A DNA stretch of 64,000 nt, from contig JAFEDK010000015.1 in assembly GCA_018241665.1 (NCBI GenBank), positions 72,949-136,948 of the forward strand. Reading direction: 5' to 3'. The position numbers were made by a program, and so were the translations under genes. This document shows positions 45,964-53,989 of this stretch, one piece after another (positions within the stretch are counted from its first letter, which is position 1; the number at the start of each line of letters is the position of its first letter). The DNA is from Pseudomonadota bacterium (GTDB lineage Bacteria > Pseudomonadota > Gammaproteobacteria > Burkholderiales > Rhodocyclaceae). The notes under the pieces are model-generated. The model had not been told where the DNA came from and made no database searches. It saw only the letters and a list, made by a program, of their open reading frames with translations.

Positions 45964-47174
45964 CGACCAGCACCGAACTCCTCGTCGCCCGCATCCTCCA
46001 CCCCCTCGCCCGCAGCCTGGAGGAGGCCCGGCGCAAGCTCGCGCTGGAGGCTGACGAACCGCCGGACGACGGGGACGACTGGCACACGGCGCACCCCGCC
46101 GCGGGCCTGTTCCCGGCGCCCTCCTCAAGCCCCTCGCCATGGCCCGGTCGTGCCGCGCAGCCCGCCAAGGCAACGCGGCCCACGGCCCACGACGCACCGG
46201 CGTCCGCAGGGGCGGAAGCCGCACACCACCCCATTCCGCATCAGCCCCGCCCGGGCTCCGGCACATCCGCACTCCAGCCGGATCTGCACAGCCTTGCAGG
46301 CGCTCCAGCCCGTCATCCGGAAACAAGCGTCGCACCGGCACCCCGGCACGGCAGCCCGAGCCCCTCCCTCCCGCACCCCGCCAGCCACAAGCCCCTGCTG
46401 CTGCACCCGGTCGCCGGCGCCGCGGGGCCCGGCGTCGCCCATCCCGGCGGAGAGCACGCCACTGCGCCCCTCCTGTCCCCCATACCGGCACCGCAGCCAT
46501 CATCCGCCGGGGCCGGTACCACCGCAGATGCGCCGGTGACATCACATCCGCCGCACAAGGCGCCCTTCTTTTTGCGCAGTGTGCCGCCCACCCACGCCCC
46601 CTTCGACCCGGACTTCGCCGCGGTGGCCAGCCCGGCTCCACACCCGGCCCCCGGCGGACGGGCGCCGGATGGCGGATTCACCCCGGCGCCTGGCGCCGGA
46701 CAGGCGGCGCACGGCACACCACCCGCCCAGACCGCGGCAACGCGCCTCGCCGTCGCCGCGCCCACCCGCAGCACGCCCGGACGCTGGCGGCTCAACAAAC
46801 AGGCCGCTGGCACCCTCCCCGGCCCCGCCACCGGACACACGGCAGCACCGGCGGACAGCGACACTCCACGAATGCCCCGCAGCCCCGCCGCGCCTGTTGC
46901 GGCCGCCCCCCGAACCGCCGCCATCGGTAGCGTGGCCGACGCCCTGGAACCGGTGCTCGACAAGGCCTGGCAATTGACGGACGCCGGCCTGCGCCAGGAC
47001 GAGGGCATCGCCCCCGCCGCCCCGACGTCCGGCGGCCCCCGCGTGAACAACCACTTCCACGTCAGCGTCGCGCTGGCCGGCAACGGCGCGGCCCCCCGCG
47101 ATGCCCAGGAACTCGAAACCGCCCTCGTCGCCCTGCTGCGCGACGCGGCCCGCCGCCAGGGGCTGGACGTATGA
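45960..47174 (+). CDS. Pro/Ala/His-rich disordered CIS protein with conserved-looking ends
   Basis: A 404-residue protein with GTG start overlapping the previous stop. A short N-terminal helix (STELLVARILHPLARSLEEA) leads to about 270 residues rich in Pro, Ala, His, Ser and Gly, clearly disordered; the C-terminus returns to fold with ALEPVLDKAWQLTDAGLRQD, VNNHFHVSVALAGNG and ELETALVALLRDAARRQG. The two folded ends joined by a flexible centre could make it a short ruler or a luminal protein. It overlaps the hub gene (ATGA). Function unknown. Confidence 0.7.
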   Translation: MTTSTELLVARILHPLARSLEEARRKLALEADEPPDDGDDWHTAHPAAGLFPAPSSSPSPWPGRAAQPAKATRPTAHDAPASAGAEAAHHPIPHQPRPGSGTSALQPDLHSLAGAPARHPETSVAPAPRHGSPSPSLPHPASHKPLLLHPVAGAAGPGVAHPGGEHATAPLLSPIPAPQPSSAGAGTTADAPVTSHPPHKAPFFLRSVPPTHAPFDPDFAAVASPAPHPAPGGRAPDGGFTPAPGAGQAAHGTPPAQTAATRLAVAAPTRSTPGRWRLNKQAAGTLPGPATGHTAAPADSDTPRMPRSPAAPVAAAPRTAAIGSVADALEPVLDKAWQLTDAGLRQDEGIAPAAPTSGGPRVNNHFHVSVALAGNGAAPRDAQELETALVALLRDAARRQGLDV

Positions 47175-48211
47175 AAGCCAGCCTCCAGAACGCCTACCGG
47201 GTGCACATCGGCAGCGCACTCGCCAGCAGCAAGACCAGCGAATCCCGGCGCCAGTTGCTGCAGCTGTGCGTCCTTCTGGACATGGACGGTCCCGGCGCGG
47301 CGTGCACCGTCGAACTGGCCGACAGCAACGTCGCACCACCGGCCGCCGGTGACCCGGTCACCGTCGAGCTGGACGCCGGCGATGGCGCCCAAACCGTCTT
47401 CACCGGCACCGTCACGGGTACCGAGGTCCGCGCCACCGGCCAGACCGTCATCGCCCATGGCGCTCTTGCCGAACTCGGGCGCAGCGAGGTGGAAGGCGCC
47501 TACGACAGCGTCTCCGCCGACTTCATCATCAAGGACCTGATCGGCAAGGTCGGCGCAGCGGCGGGCAGCATCAGCAAGGGGCCTGAACTCTCGGGCTGGG
47601 CCCTGCACCGCGGCCCCACGGCCCTCGGCCACCTGCGCCGCCTGGCCCTGCTGTGCGGCGCCGACCTGTTTGCCGGCGGCGACGGCAAGATCCATTGCGC
47701 AGTGCCAAAAGCCGGCGCAGCGGATCACCATTTCAAGTTCGGAGAAACGGTGATCCGGCTGGACGTCCACCAGCGCAGCCCAGCCTTCGACAGCATCGAG
47801 GTATGGGGTGAAGGCGCCGCCAGCGCCAAGGGGGCCGACAAGGCCCATTGGCTCAGCACCGACCTGGCCGGCGTCAGCGCCAAGGCCGCCGTGGGCAGCG
47901 ACGGGCAGGTCCAGGCCGGCAAACTCGGCGCCCGCCCGTTCAGGCTGCGCGAAGGCGCCCTGCGCTCCGGCGAGTCCGTCGAGGCGGTCGCCAAGGCCTG
48001 GGCCACCAGCCTGGCCGCCCGCCTGCTCGGCGGCAGCCTGGAAGTCTTCGCCGCCCCCAAGGTCCAGCCCGGCGACCTCGTCGCGATCGACAACCTGCCC
48101 GCCGACCATGCCGCCGCCAGCCTGCTCGGCCAGGGCAGCACGCTGCGCGTCCGCCAGGTCCGCCACCGGCTGGACCGCCAGCGCGGCACGCTCACCCGGC
48201 TGGGCTTCTGA
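47171..48211 (+). CDS. CIS baseplate hub protein, gpD/gp27-like
   Basis: A 346-residue protein matching late-control gene D/T4 gp27 hubs: an OB-like first domain (ALASSKTSESRRQLLQLCVL...VELADSNVAPPAAGD PVTVEL-type), an insertion DFIIKDLIGKVGAAAGSI, the phage-like ALGHLRRLALLCGADLFAGG, and a C-terminal repeat of the OB pattern (VQPGDLVAIDNLPADHAAAS then RVRQVRHRLDRQRGTLTRLGF). It would form the trimeric hub linking tube to spike. Confidence 0.8.
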   Translation: MKASLQNAYRVHIGSALASSKTSESRRQLLQLCVLLDMDGPGAACTVELADSNVAPPAAGDPVTVELDAGDGAQTVFTGTVTGTEVRATGQTVIAHGALAELGRSEVEGAYDSVSADFIIKDLIGKVGAAAGSISKGPELSGWALHRGPTALGHLRRLALLCGADLFAGGDGKIHCAVPKAGAADHHFKFGETVIRLDVHQRSPAFDSIEVWGEGAASAKGADKAHWLSTDLAGVSAKAAVGSDGQVQAGKLGARPFRLREGALRSGESVEAVAKAWATSLAARLLGGSLEVFAAPKVQPGDLVAIDNLPADHAAASLLGQGSTLRVRQVRHRLDRQRGTLTRLGF

Positions 48212-48213
48212 AA

Positions 48214-49095
48214 ATGAGCGTGCGCATCGGCAAGATCGAACTCACCGGCGTGCAGGATCTGCACACCGAGGAAGCGCGCACCCTCGTCGAGCAACGGGTG
48301 CCCGAGCAGCAGGGCAGCGTGTTCCAGGATCTGGGGCGCGAGCCGGTCACCATCCTCATCGACGGCCTGCTGCTCGGCGAAGAAGCCCTGTCCTCCCTCG
48401 AAACCCTGCGCCAGGCCCACGCCAAGGCCGAGCCCCAGTCCTTCGCAGCCGACCTGGTGGTGGGCACCGACCTCACCGAAGTCGTCATCGAGGATTTCAA
48501 GGTCCGCCAGGTGGCCGGCTACCGGGATCGCTTCCGCTTCAGCCTGCGCCTGCGCGAGCACATCGAACCGCCCCAGGCCAGCGACGCCGCGCTGGCCGAC
48601 GTCAACAGCGGTGTCGCCGCCGATGCCGGTGCGTGGAGCGACAACAGCCTGGCCGCCGCCGGTGTGCTGCAGGACCCGGCCTCCCTGTCGTCAGCCCTGG
48701 CCGCCCAGCCGGCCCTGCTCGACAGCCTCGACATGGACGCGCTCGGCGATGCCGTCGCCAACAAGCTCGACAGCCTGGACACGGGCCAGCTCAACGGCGT
48801 GCTCGACACCCTCGCCGCCGCCGACCCGGGCAAGGCCAGTGGCTTCTTCGACGCGCTGGGCAAGGCCGGGGCCCTCGGCCCGATGCTGTCCAAGTACGTC
48901 CAGGAAGGCGCGGCCTTCCTGAAGCAACTCGATCCATCCAAGTTCAGCTCGCTGATGAAGGCCTTCTCCGGCGGCCTGGAATTCCTCAACCAGCTCAAGA
49001 AAGTGCTCGACGCGGCGGGCCGTCTGGCCGGCGACATCAAGGACCTCAAGCTGCCGCCCGAGCTGGACCGCATCGTCAAGGGCGGGCTGAAATGA
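48214..49095 (+). CDS. CIS hub-associated protein with phage DNA-circularisation/gpN-like N-terminus
   Basis: A 293-residue protein. The first 115 residues (MSVRIGKIELTGVQDLHTEE, GREPVTILIDGLLLGEEALS, FKVRQVAGYRDRFRFSLRLR) resemble the N-terminal domain of phage tail proteins that bind the hub. The remainder is Ala/Asp/Leu-rich and helical, with repeats such as LDSLDMDALGDAVANKLDSL and KPLDPSKFSSLMKAF-like helices. LysM is not detected. The final codon overlaps the next start (ATGA). Confidence 0.6.
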   Translation: MSVRIGKIELTGVQDLHTEEARTLVEQRVPEQQGSVFQDLGREPVTILIDGLLLGEEALSSLETLRQAHAKAEPQSFAADLVVGTDLTEVVIEDFKVRQVAGYRDRFRFSLRLREHIEPPQASDAALADVNSGVAADAGAWSDNSLAAAGVLQDPASLSSALAAQPALLDSLDMDALGDAVANKLDSLDTGQLNGVLDTLAAADPGKASGFFDALGKAGALGPMLSKYVQEGAAFLKQLDPSKFSSLMKAFSGGLEFLNQLKKVLDAAGRLAGDIKDLKLPPELDRIVKGGLK

Positions 49096-49646
49096 GCAGC
49101 GCCGCCGACGTCGTGCGTGACCTCGCCGCCCTGGTGCAGGCGCTGGCTGCTCTGCTGGAAACCAAGACGGCCAGGGAGATTCCGAACATCGCCCGCGACC
49201 TCGGCGCCCAGCCGCAGCTGGCCCAGGGCGTCGACGCGCTCGGCCGGGTGCTCGGCGAAATCCGCGCGGGTGCCGTGCCGCTGCGCCGCACCGCCCTCGA
49301 TGCCGACGCGCTGGTCGCGCTGCTCGGCTGCATCCCGGGCTTCGTCGGCGGTATCGGCGCGGCCACCGACGCCTCCGGCGACTGGCTGGCCCGCCTCGGC
49401 ATCGGCCTGGGGGATGCCGCCGGTGCCGCCCGGCAGGTGTCGGGGCCGGTCCGCCAGGTATCCGGCGTGCTCGACATGGGCGTGGACATCGCCGAAGGCG
49501 CGGTCTCGCTGCTCGCGCCCGCCGAATGGCGCGGCCTCATCAGCGCCCTCGACCATCTCTCCGAAGCCCTCAAGGCCCTCAAGACGCCTGCTCCCGCGAC
49601 CCCACCTGCCAGCGCCGTGCCCGGCGCCGCTCTTTCTGGAGGATAA
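49092..49646 (+). CDS. Small helical CIS protein, function unknown
   Basis: A 184-residue, mainly helical, Ala/Leu-rich protein (MSSAADVVRDLAALVQALAA). A Gly-rich hydrophobic stretch, ALLGCIPGFVGGIGAATDA, could be a membrane-active or hinge segment. A Pro-rich tail (PAPATPPASAVPGAA) ends it. Overlaps the preceding gene by four bases. No family is recognised; a chaperone or plug in the tube are possibilities without direct support. Confidence 0.6.
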   Translation: MSSAADVVRDLAALVQALAALLETKTAREIPNIARDLGAQPQLAQGVDALGRVLGEIRAGAVPLRRTALDADALVALLGCIPGFVGGIGAATDASGDWLARLGIGLGDAAGAARQVSGPVRQVSGVLDMGVDIAEGAVSLLAPAEWRGLISALDHLSEALKALKTPAPATPPASAVPGAALSGG

Positions 49647-49651
49647 GCACC

Positions 49652-50716
49652 ATGCCCGACAACACGCCCGTTCCCGCGCCGACCGCCGACGGCCGCGCCG
49701 ACAATCCCTTCCGTGCCGTCGCCATCCTGCTCGACGGGGTGCGCGTCGCCCTCGAGAACAGCAAGCGCCAGGACCAGGCCCCGCGCTGGGTGCGCGTCGT
49801 GCGCGTGCGCGAGTTCCGCGACGACGCCATCGCCAAGGGCGTCATGAAGGCCCTCGACGTGCTCACGCTGGCGGTGGCCTACCTGCAGCGCTTCACCCTC
49901 GACGCCAACGACCTGCTGATCCAGGGCGACGCCGCCAAGGCCCTCGTCGAGGTCTCCGCCGAATTCATCAAGACCGCCACCAGCAAGGAGTTCATCAACT
50001 CCCTCGAGCTAGCTGTCGGACAGGACCCGAGCCCTGACTCGCCGATTCCCGACGTGGCCAACATCATCGACAAGATCGTCCAGATCGCCGACAAGGTGCC
50101 CGAACCCGACGACCTGAAAGTCATCGGCGCCTCCCTCTACAAGCTGCTCGGCATCGAACAGGCCCCCCTCGACGAAGCCAAGCTCGGCACCGCCACCGAG
50201 AGCCACGTGGTCCTCGCCCACACCGGCACGCTTCGCCTGCTGCAGTTCGGCTTCGACCAGAACTTCAAGCTGCAGAATTTCGGCAAGGGCGCCAGCGTCT
50301 CCTCCCTCGACATCAACCGCCTCGGCGCCCGCCGCCTGTGGGAGGCCGGCGCCGACAAGCTGCCGCTCAAGTCGATCGGCAAGTTCGGCGAAGCCCCCGA
50401 TGTGGAAACCGTGTGGGAACTCGACTTCTCCGCCGACAAGGCCGGCAGCGACGTGCAGGACGCCAACGCGATCCTCGAAGCCCTCGGCTACGTCACCCCC
50501 AACGTGGCCGACCGCAAGGTCTTCAGCGCCGAGTTCACCGGCCGCCTGCGCACCTTCCAGCAGATCAACGAACTGCCGGTCAGCGGCAAGCTCGACAACG
50601 CCACCCTCAACCGATTGCTGCACCTGGACTACGACGCGAAGAACCTGAAGCGGGCCAAGCGCTTCAAGGCCGACGCGCTGCCGAAGGGTTTCGACCCGCT
50701 GAAGGCCCCGGCCTGA
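49652..50716 (+). CDS. CIS protein with a C-terminal peptidoglycan-binding-like domain
   Basis: A 354-residue protein with a strong GGAGGA site. The N-terminal half is helical (NPFRAVAILLDGVRVALENS). The C-terminal 75 residues follow the PG_binding_1 pattern: DVQDANAILEALGYV, TGRLRTFQQINELPVSGKLD and NATLNRLLHL, with the typical Leu-Gly-Tyr, phenylalanine-Gln and substitution-Thr positions. It may bind cell wall during firing or fill the place LysM proteins take in other CIS. Confidence 0.65.
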   Translation: MPDNTPVPAPTADGRADNPFRAVAILLDGVRVALENSKRQDQAPRWVRVVRVREFRDDAIAKGVMKALDVLTLAVAYLQRFTLDANDLLIQGDAAKALVEVSAEFIKTATSKEFINSLELAVGQDPSPDSPIPDVANIIDKIVQIADKVPEPDDLKVIGASLYKLLGIEQAPLDEAKLGTATESHVVLAHTGTLRLLQFGFDQNFKLQNFGKGASVSSLDINRLGARRLWEAGADKLPLKSIGKFGEAPDVETVWELDFSADKAGSDVQDANAILEALGYVTPNVADRKVFSAEFTGRLRTFQQINELPVSGKLDNATLNRLLHLDYDAKNLKRAKRFKADALPKGFDPLKAPA

Positions 50717-50741
50717 TCCGGCAAACGCGACCAATCCGGCC

Positions 50742-51380
50742 ATGAGCGATCCGATCGACATCATCCGTGCGGTGGTCCGCGACGAGCTGCGCAGCCTGCG
50801 CCTCGGCGACCTGGCCGTGGTCACCAGCGTCTTCCCCCACACGGGGGAGGACGACGGCAACAACCACGAATGCACGGTCAAGCTGCGCGAAGGCGGCCTC
50901 GAGCTGCGCAAGGTCCCCATCGCCACGCCCCACGTCGGCATGGTGAGCCCGCCGCAGGTCGGTGACCTGGTGCTGCTCAGCTATGTCGGCGGAGACCCTA
51001 ACCGGGCCATCGTCGTCGGCCGCCTGTATTCCGAGAAGATCAATCCACCGGTCCACAAAGAGAAGGAATGGCACGCCTTCGCCACCGCCGACGGCGTCAG
51101 CAGCTTCGCGATCGACGCCGACGAGTCCTGCATCGTCACCGCCGGCAAGACGGTTGTGACGGTGAAGAAGGACGGCAACATCGAGGTGAAGGGCGAAGCC
51201 GACCTGGCCCTCGAGGTGAAGGGCAAGCTCACCATCAAGTGCACCGACTTCACCGTCGACGCCTCGGGCAACGTGGACCTGGGCAAGAACGGCGCCGGCG
51301 TGATCACCGAGCAGTCCCACAAGTGCTACTACACCGGCAAGGCCCTGGTGCCGTCCGGCACCGTCAAGGCCAAGGGCTGA
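50742..51380 (+). CDS. CIS spike protein, gpV/gp5 type
   Basis: A 212-residue central spike. The N-terminal OB fold (LGDLAVVTSVFPHTGEDDGN, VGMVSPPQVGDLVLLSYVGG, AIVVGRLYSEK) is followed by a repeating beta prism, DESCIVTAGKTVVTVKKDGN and IEVKGEADLALEVKGKLTIK, the triple-stranded needle repeat of gpV/VgrG tips. There is no lysozyme domain. It fits the membrane-piercing tip below the hub. Confidence 0.85.
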   Translation: MSDPIDIIRAVVRDELRSLRLGDLAVVTSVFPHTGEDDGNNHECTVKLREGGLELRKVPIATPHVGMVSPPQVGDLVLLSYVGGDPNRAIVVGRLYSEKINPPVHKEKEWHAFATADGVSSFAIDADESCIVTAGKTVVTVKKDGNIEVKGEADLALEVKGKLTIKCTDFTVDASGNVDLGKNGAGVITEQSHKCYYTGKALVPSGTVKAKG

Positions 51381-51397
51381 AGCGAGGACAGCCGAAC

Positions 51398-52045
51398 ATG
51401 CCCGCCCCGACGTCCAGCCAGATCGAATCCCCGGCCAGCGGCTTCCTCAAGGCCGCCGGCCTGCTGGGGGAAGACATTCCCGGCCTCGCCACGGCCATTG
51501 CCAACACCACCGGCCAGGCGCTGACGATGTTCCTGGCCCAGGCCATGGTGATGCCCGGCATCCCGGTGGCGGCCGACCCGATCACCGGCAGCGGCGCCAC
51601 CGCTGGCCCCGGCAAACTGATGCCGCCGCCGGCCGGTGGGCCCGGCGCGTCGCAGCTGGAAGGACTGGCCAGCGCCCAGTGCCAGGGACAAGGCCTGCGT
51701 GGCGAGGATGCGGACGGACTGGCGAAGACCATCGCCGGGACCATCGCCCAGGCGATCAACCTGTTCTGCGCCCAAAGCATGGTGATGCCCGGTATCGCCG
51801 TGGCCGGCTTCGTCAGCGCCGCGCCAGGCATGCTCCAGCCGGTGCCGCTGCAGTCCCCGCTGGAAGGCTTCGCCAACGGCCTGCTCAGCCAGAACGGCCT
51901 GCGCGGCGAAGACGCACCGAAGCTGGCCCAGGGCCTCGCCCAGAGCGTGGACCTGGCCCTCACCCTGTTCGCGTCCCAGGTCCTGGTGTCGCCCGGAATC
52001 CCCTGCCCGCCCGGCGCCAGCGCCGGCCCCGGACGACTGATGTGA
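51398..52045 (+). CDS. Triplicated-motif CIS protein in the spike-tip position
   Basis: A 215-residue protein made of three tandem copies of a unit of about 65 residues: GLLGEDIPGLATAIANTTGQ, GLRGEDADGLAKTIAGTIAQ and GLRGEDAPKLAQGLAQSVDL, each followed by an ALTMFLAQAMVMPGIPVA-like hydrophobic helix and a GPGKLM/APGMLQ/GPGRLM closing motif. It lies between the spike and gp25, where PAAR tips are found in other CIS. It could mimic a trimer by internal repeats, or be a PAAR substitute. PAAR motif itself is not seen. Confidence 0.6.
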   Translation: MPAPTSSQIESPASGFLKAAGLLGEDIPGLATAIANTTGQALTMFLAQAMVMPGIPVAADPITGSGATAGPGKLMPPPAGGPGASQLEGLASAQCQGQGLRGEDADGLAKTIAGTIAQAINLFCAQSMVMPGIAVAGFVSAAPGMLQPVPLQSPLEGFANGLLSQNGLRGEDAPKLAQGLAQSVDLALTLFASQVLVSPGIPCPPGASAGPGRLM

Positions 52046-52059
52046 AGGAGGCCACGACG

Positions 52060-52479
52060 ATGGCGACCGCCCCCGATCCCTTCGGCACCGACCTCCGCCT
52101 GGTCTTCCCCCGCGGGGAGGCCGGCATCGACCTGGCCCTCGGCCTGCAGGACCTGGAAACCGTCAGCGGCCTCGAGAACCTGGTCCAGGCCCTGACCCTG
52201 CGCCTGCTGGTGGACCGCGGCGAACTGGCCGGCCTCGCCCACCCCCGCTATGGCAGCCGCATCCGCGACCTGATCGGCGAGCCCCTCGACCGCCCCAACC
52301 TCGAGCTGCTGCGCCGCTACGTGCGCCAGGAGCTGCTGCGCGACCCGCGCGTCGAGGAGGTGCTGCAGGTCACCGTCAGCCCCCATGACGCCCGCCGCGA
52401 CGGCGTCGACGTGGTCGCCCGGGTCCGGGCCGTCGGCGGTCAGGAAGCCGGCGTGGAGGTACGCATCGATGCCGCCTGA
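52060..52479 (+). CDS. CIS baseplate wedge protein gp25/gpW
   Basis: A 139-residue gp25-like lysozyme-superfamily protein that nucleates the sheath at the baseplate. Diagnostic stretches are GLQDLETVSGLENLVQALTL, the strand/helix RLLVDRGELAGLAHPRYGSR and LRRYVRQELLRDPRVEEVLQ. AAGGAGG precedes the ATG by eight bases. The gpJ gene starts 11 bases before its stop, in another frame. Confidence 0.88.
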   Translation: MATAPDPFGTDLRLVFPRGEAGIDLALGLQDLETVSGLENLVQALTLRLLVDRGELAGLAHPRYGSRIRDLIGEPLDRPNLELLRRYVRQELLRDPRVEEVLQVTVSPHDARRDGVDVVARVRAVGGQEAGVEVRIDAA

Positions 52480-53989
52480 CCGGGTCTTCATCAAGAAGGA
52501 CTTCGCCGGCGTGGTGGACGCCCTGCTGGCCGACATCGGCTCGGGCATGGGCGGCCGCGTGGCGCTCACCGATGCCAACGAAGGCAGCGTGGTGCGCACC
52601 CTCGCCGAAGCCTTCGCCCGCGAACTGGCGGTCTGCTACGAACAGCTCGACACGGTGTATCGCAACGCCTACCTGGAAAGCGCCAGCGGCCCGGCCCTCG
52701 ACAACGTCGTCGCGCTGCTCGGCATCGAACGCCAGCGCGGCGGCCACCTGGAAGGCACGGCCCTGTTCGGGCGCGGCCAGCCGGCCCCGGAGGACATCCA
52801 CATCCCCCTCGGCACCCTGGTTGCAGGGCGCGACGTGCCCCTCTTCGCGACCACCGCCAACGCGGTGCTCGGCAAGGGCGAGCGCCAGCTGATGGTCGGC
52901 GTCCGCGCACTGGAGCCGGGCGGCAACACCGTGAAGGCCAATGCCCTCGCCACGCTGCCGCGGCCGATCGCCGGCATCGACACGGTCGGCAACCCCGGCG
53001 ACCTGGTCCTCCGCCAGCGGGAAGAAACCGACGACGAACTGCGCGCCCGCGCCCGCCGGCTGGTGCAGTCCTCCAACACCGGCACGGTGTCGGCGCTGGA
53101 ACAGGCCGCCCGCAGCCTGGGCATCCAGGAAGTGCAGGTGATGGAGAACCCCGGCGGGCGCCCCGGCGAGGTGGAGGTGATCCTCGGCGACAAGGACATC
53201 CCCGCCGACCTGCTCGAAGAAGTGCGCAACCGCCTGGAGGACGTGCGCCCGGCCGGCATCGTGCTGCGCTGCGGGCCGGCGACCCCGGTGTTCGTGCAGG
53301 TCACGGCGACGCTGACCCTCAATGCCGAGGTCCCGGAACGGGAACAGAAGGACATCGAGAAGCGCCTCGGCGCCATCCTCACCGACTACTTCGGCAAGCT
53401 GAAGGTCGGCGAGGCGGTGCGCGAGGCCAAGGTGCGCTCCCTGCTGCTCGGCCATGAAGCGGTGGTCGGCTGCAGCCGGACCGGCCAGCGCCCGCTGCTG
53501 GAGCCCTTCGTGTGGCAGGACGGTAACGGCCTCCAATCGGTGGCCTACCGTGCCCTGCTTGGCAACGGCGACGTGCTGGCCAGCCCCGGCGAACGCATCG
53601 GGCTCTACCCGGAAGCGCTGCCGCTGCGCCTGAGCATCGAACCGCCGAAGCTCAACGTCTGGGTGGATGCGAACCTGACCCTCACCGCCGGCACGCCGGT
53701 CAACGGCCTGCAGGCCCGCGTCACCAACGCCCTCAAGGACGCCTTCGACAAGGCCACCCGCCAGGCGGCGGAGGACGCCCCGGCCGAGATCGCCTACGCC
53801 ACCCTGCACGCAGCGGTAGCCGCGGTCACCGGCGACAGCGCCATCGCGCGCCTGCGCGTCACCGTCATCCACGAACGGGACGGCCTCGCCGAAGAGCTCG
53901 ACGATGCCAGCGGGCTGGCCCGTGTGAGCGTGCGCGAACAGCCCATGCCGCGGACGATCACCCTGCGCGTGGAGAACAGTGATGTCTGA
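52469..53989 (+). CDS. CIS baseplate protein J (gp6-like)
   Basis: A 506-residue wedge component (Baseplate_J family). Motifs are LAEAFARELAVCYEQLDTVY, NAYLESASGPALDNVVALLG, the IPLGTLVAGRDVPLFATTAN strand pair, VGNPGDLVLRQREETDDELR and GTVSALEQAARSLGIQEVQV. The C-terminal half has repeated beta segments (VFVQVTATLTLNAEVPEREQ and LNVWVDANLTLTAGTPVNGL). It starts within the gp25 gene and ends overlapping gpI, so the wedge genes are translationally coupled. Confidence 0.9.
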   Translation: MPPDRVFIKKDFAGVVDALLADIGSGMGGRVALTDANEGSVVRTLAEAFARELAVCYEQLDTVYRNAYLESASGPALDNVVALLGIERQRGGHLEGTALFGRGQPAPEDIHIPLGTLVAGRDVPLFATTANAVLGKGERQLMVGVRALEPGGNTVKANALATLPRPIAGIDTVGNPGDLVLRQREETDDELRARARRLVQSSNTGTVSALEQAARSLGIQEVQVMENPGGRPGEVEVILGDKDIPADLLEEVRNRLEDVRPAGIVLRCGPATPVFVQVTATLTLNAEVPEREQKDIEKRLGAILTDYFGKLKVGEAVREAKVRSLLLGHEAVVGCSRTGQRPLLEPFVWQDGNGLQSVAYRALLGNGDVLASPGERIGLYPEALPLRLSIEPPKLNVWVDANLTLTAGTPVNGLQARVTNALKDAFDKATRQAAEDAPAEIAYATLHAAVAAVTGDSAIARLRVTVIHERDGLAEELDDASGLARVSVREQPMPRTITLRVENSDV

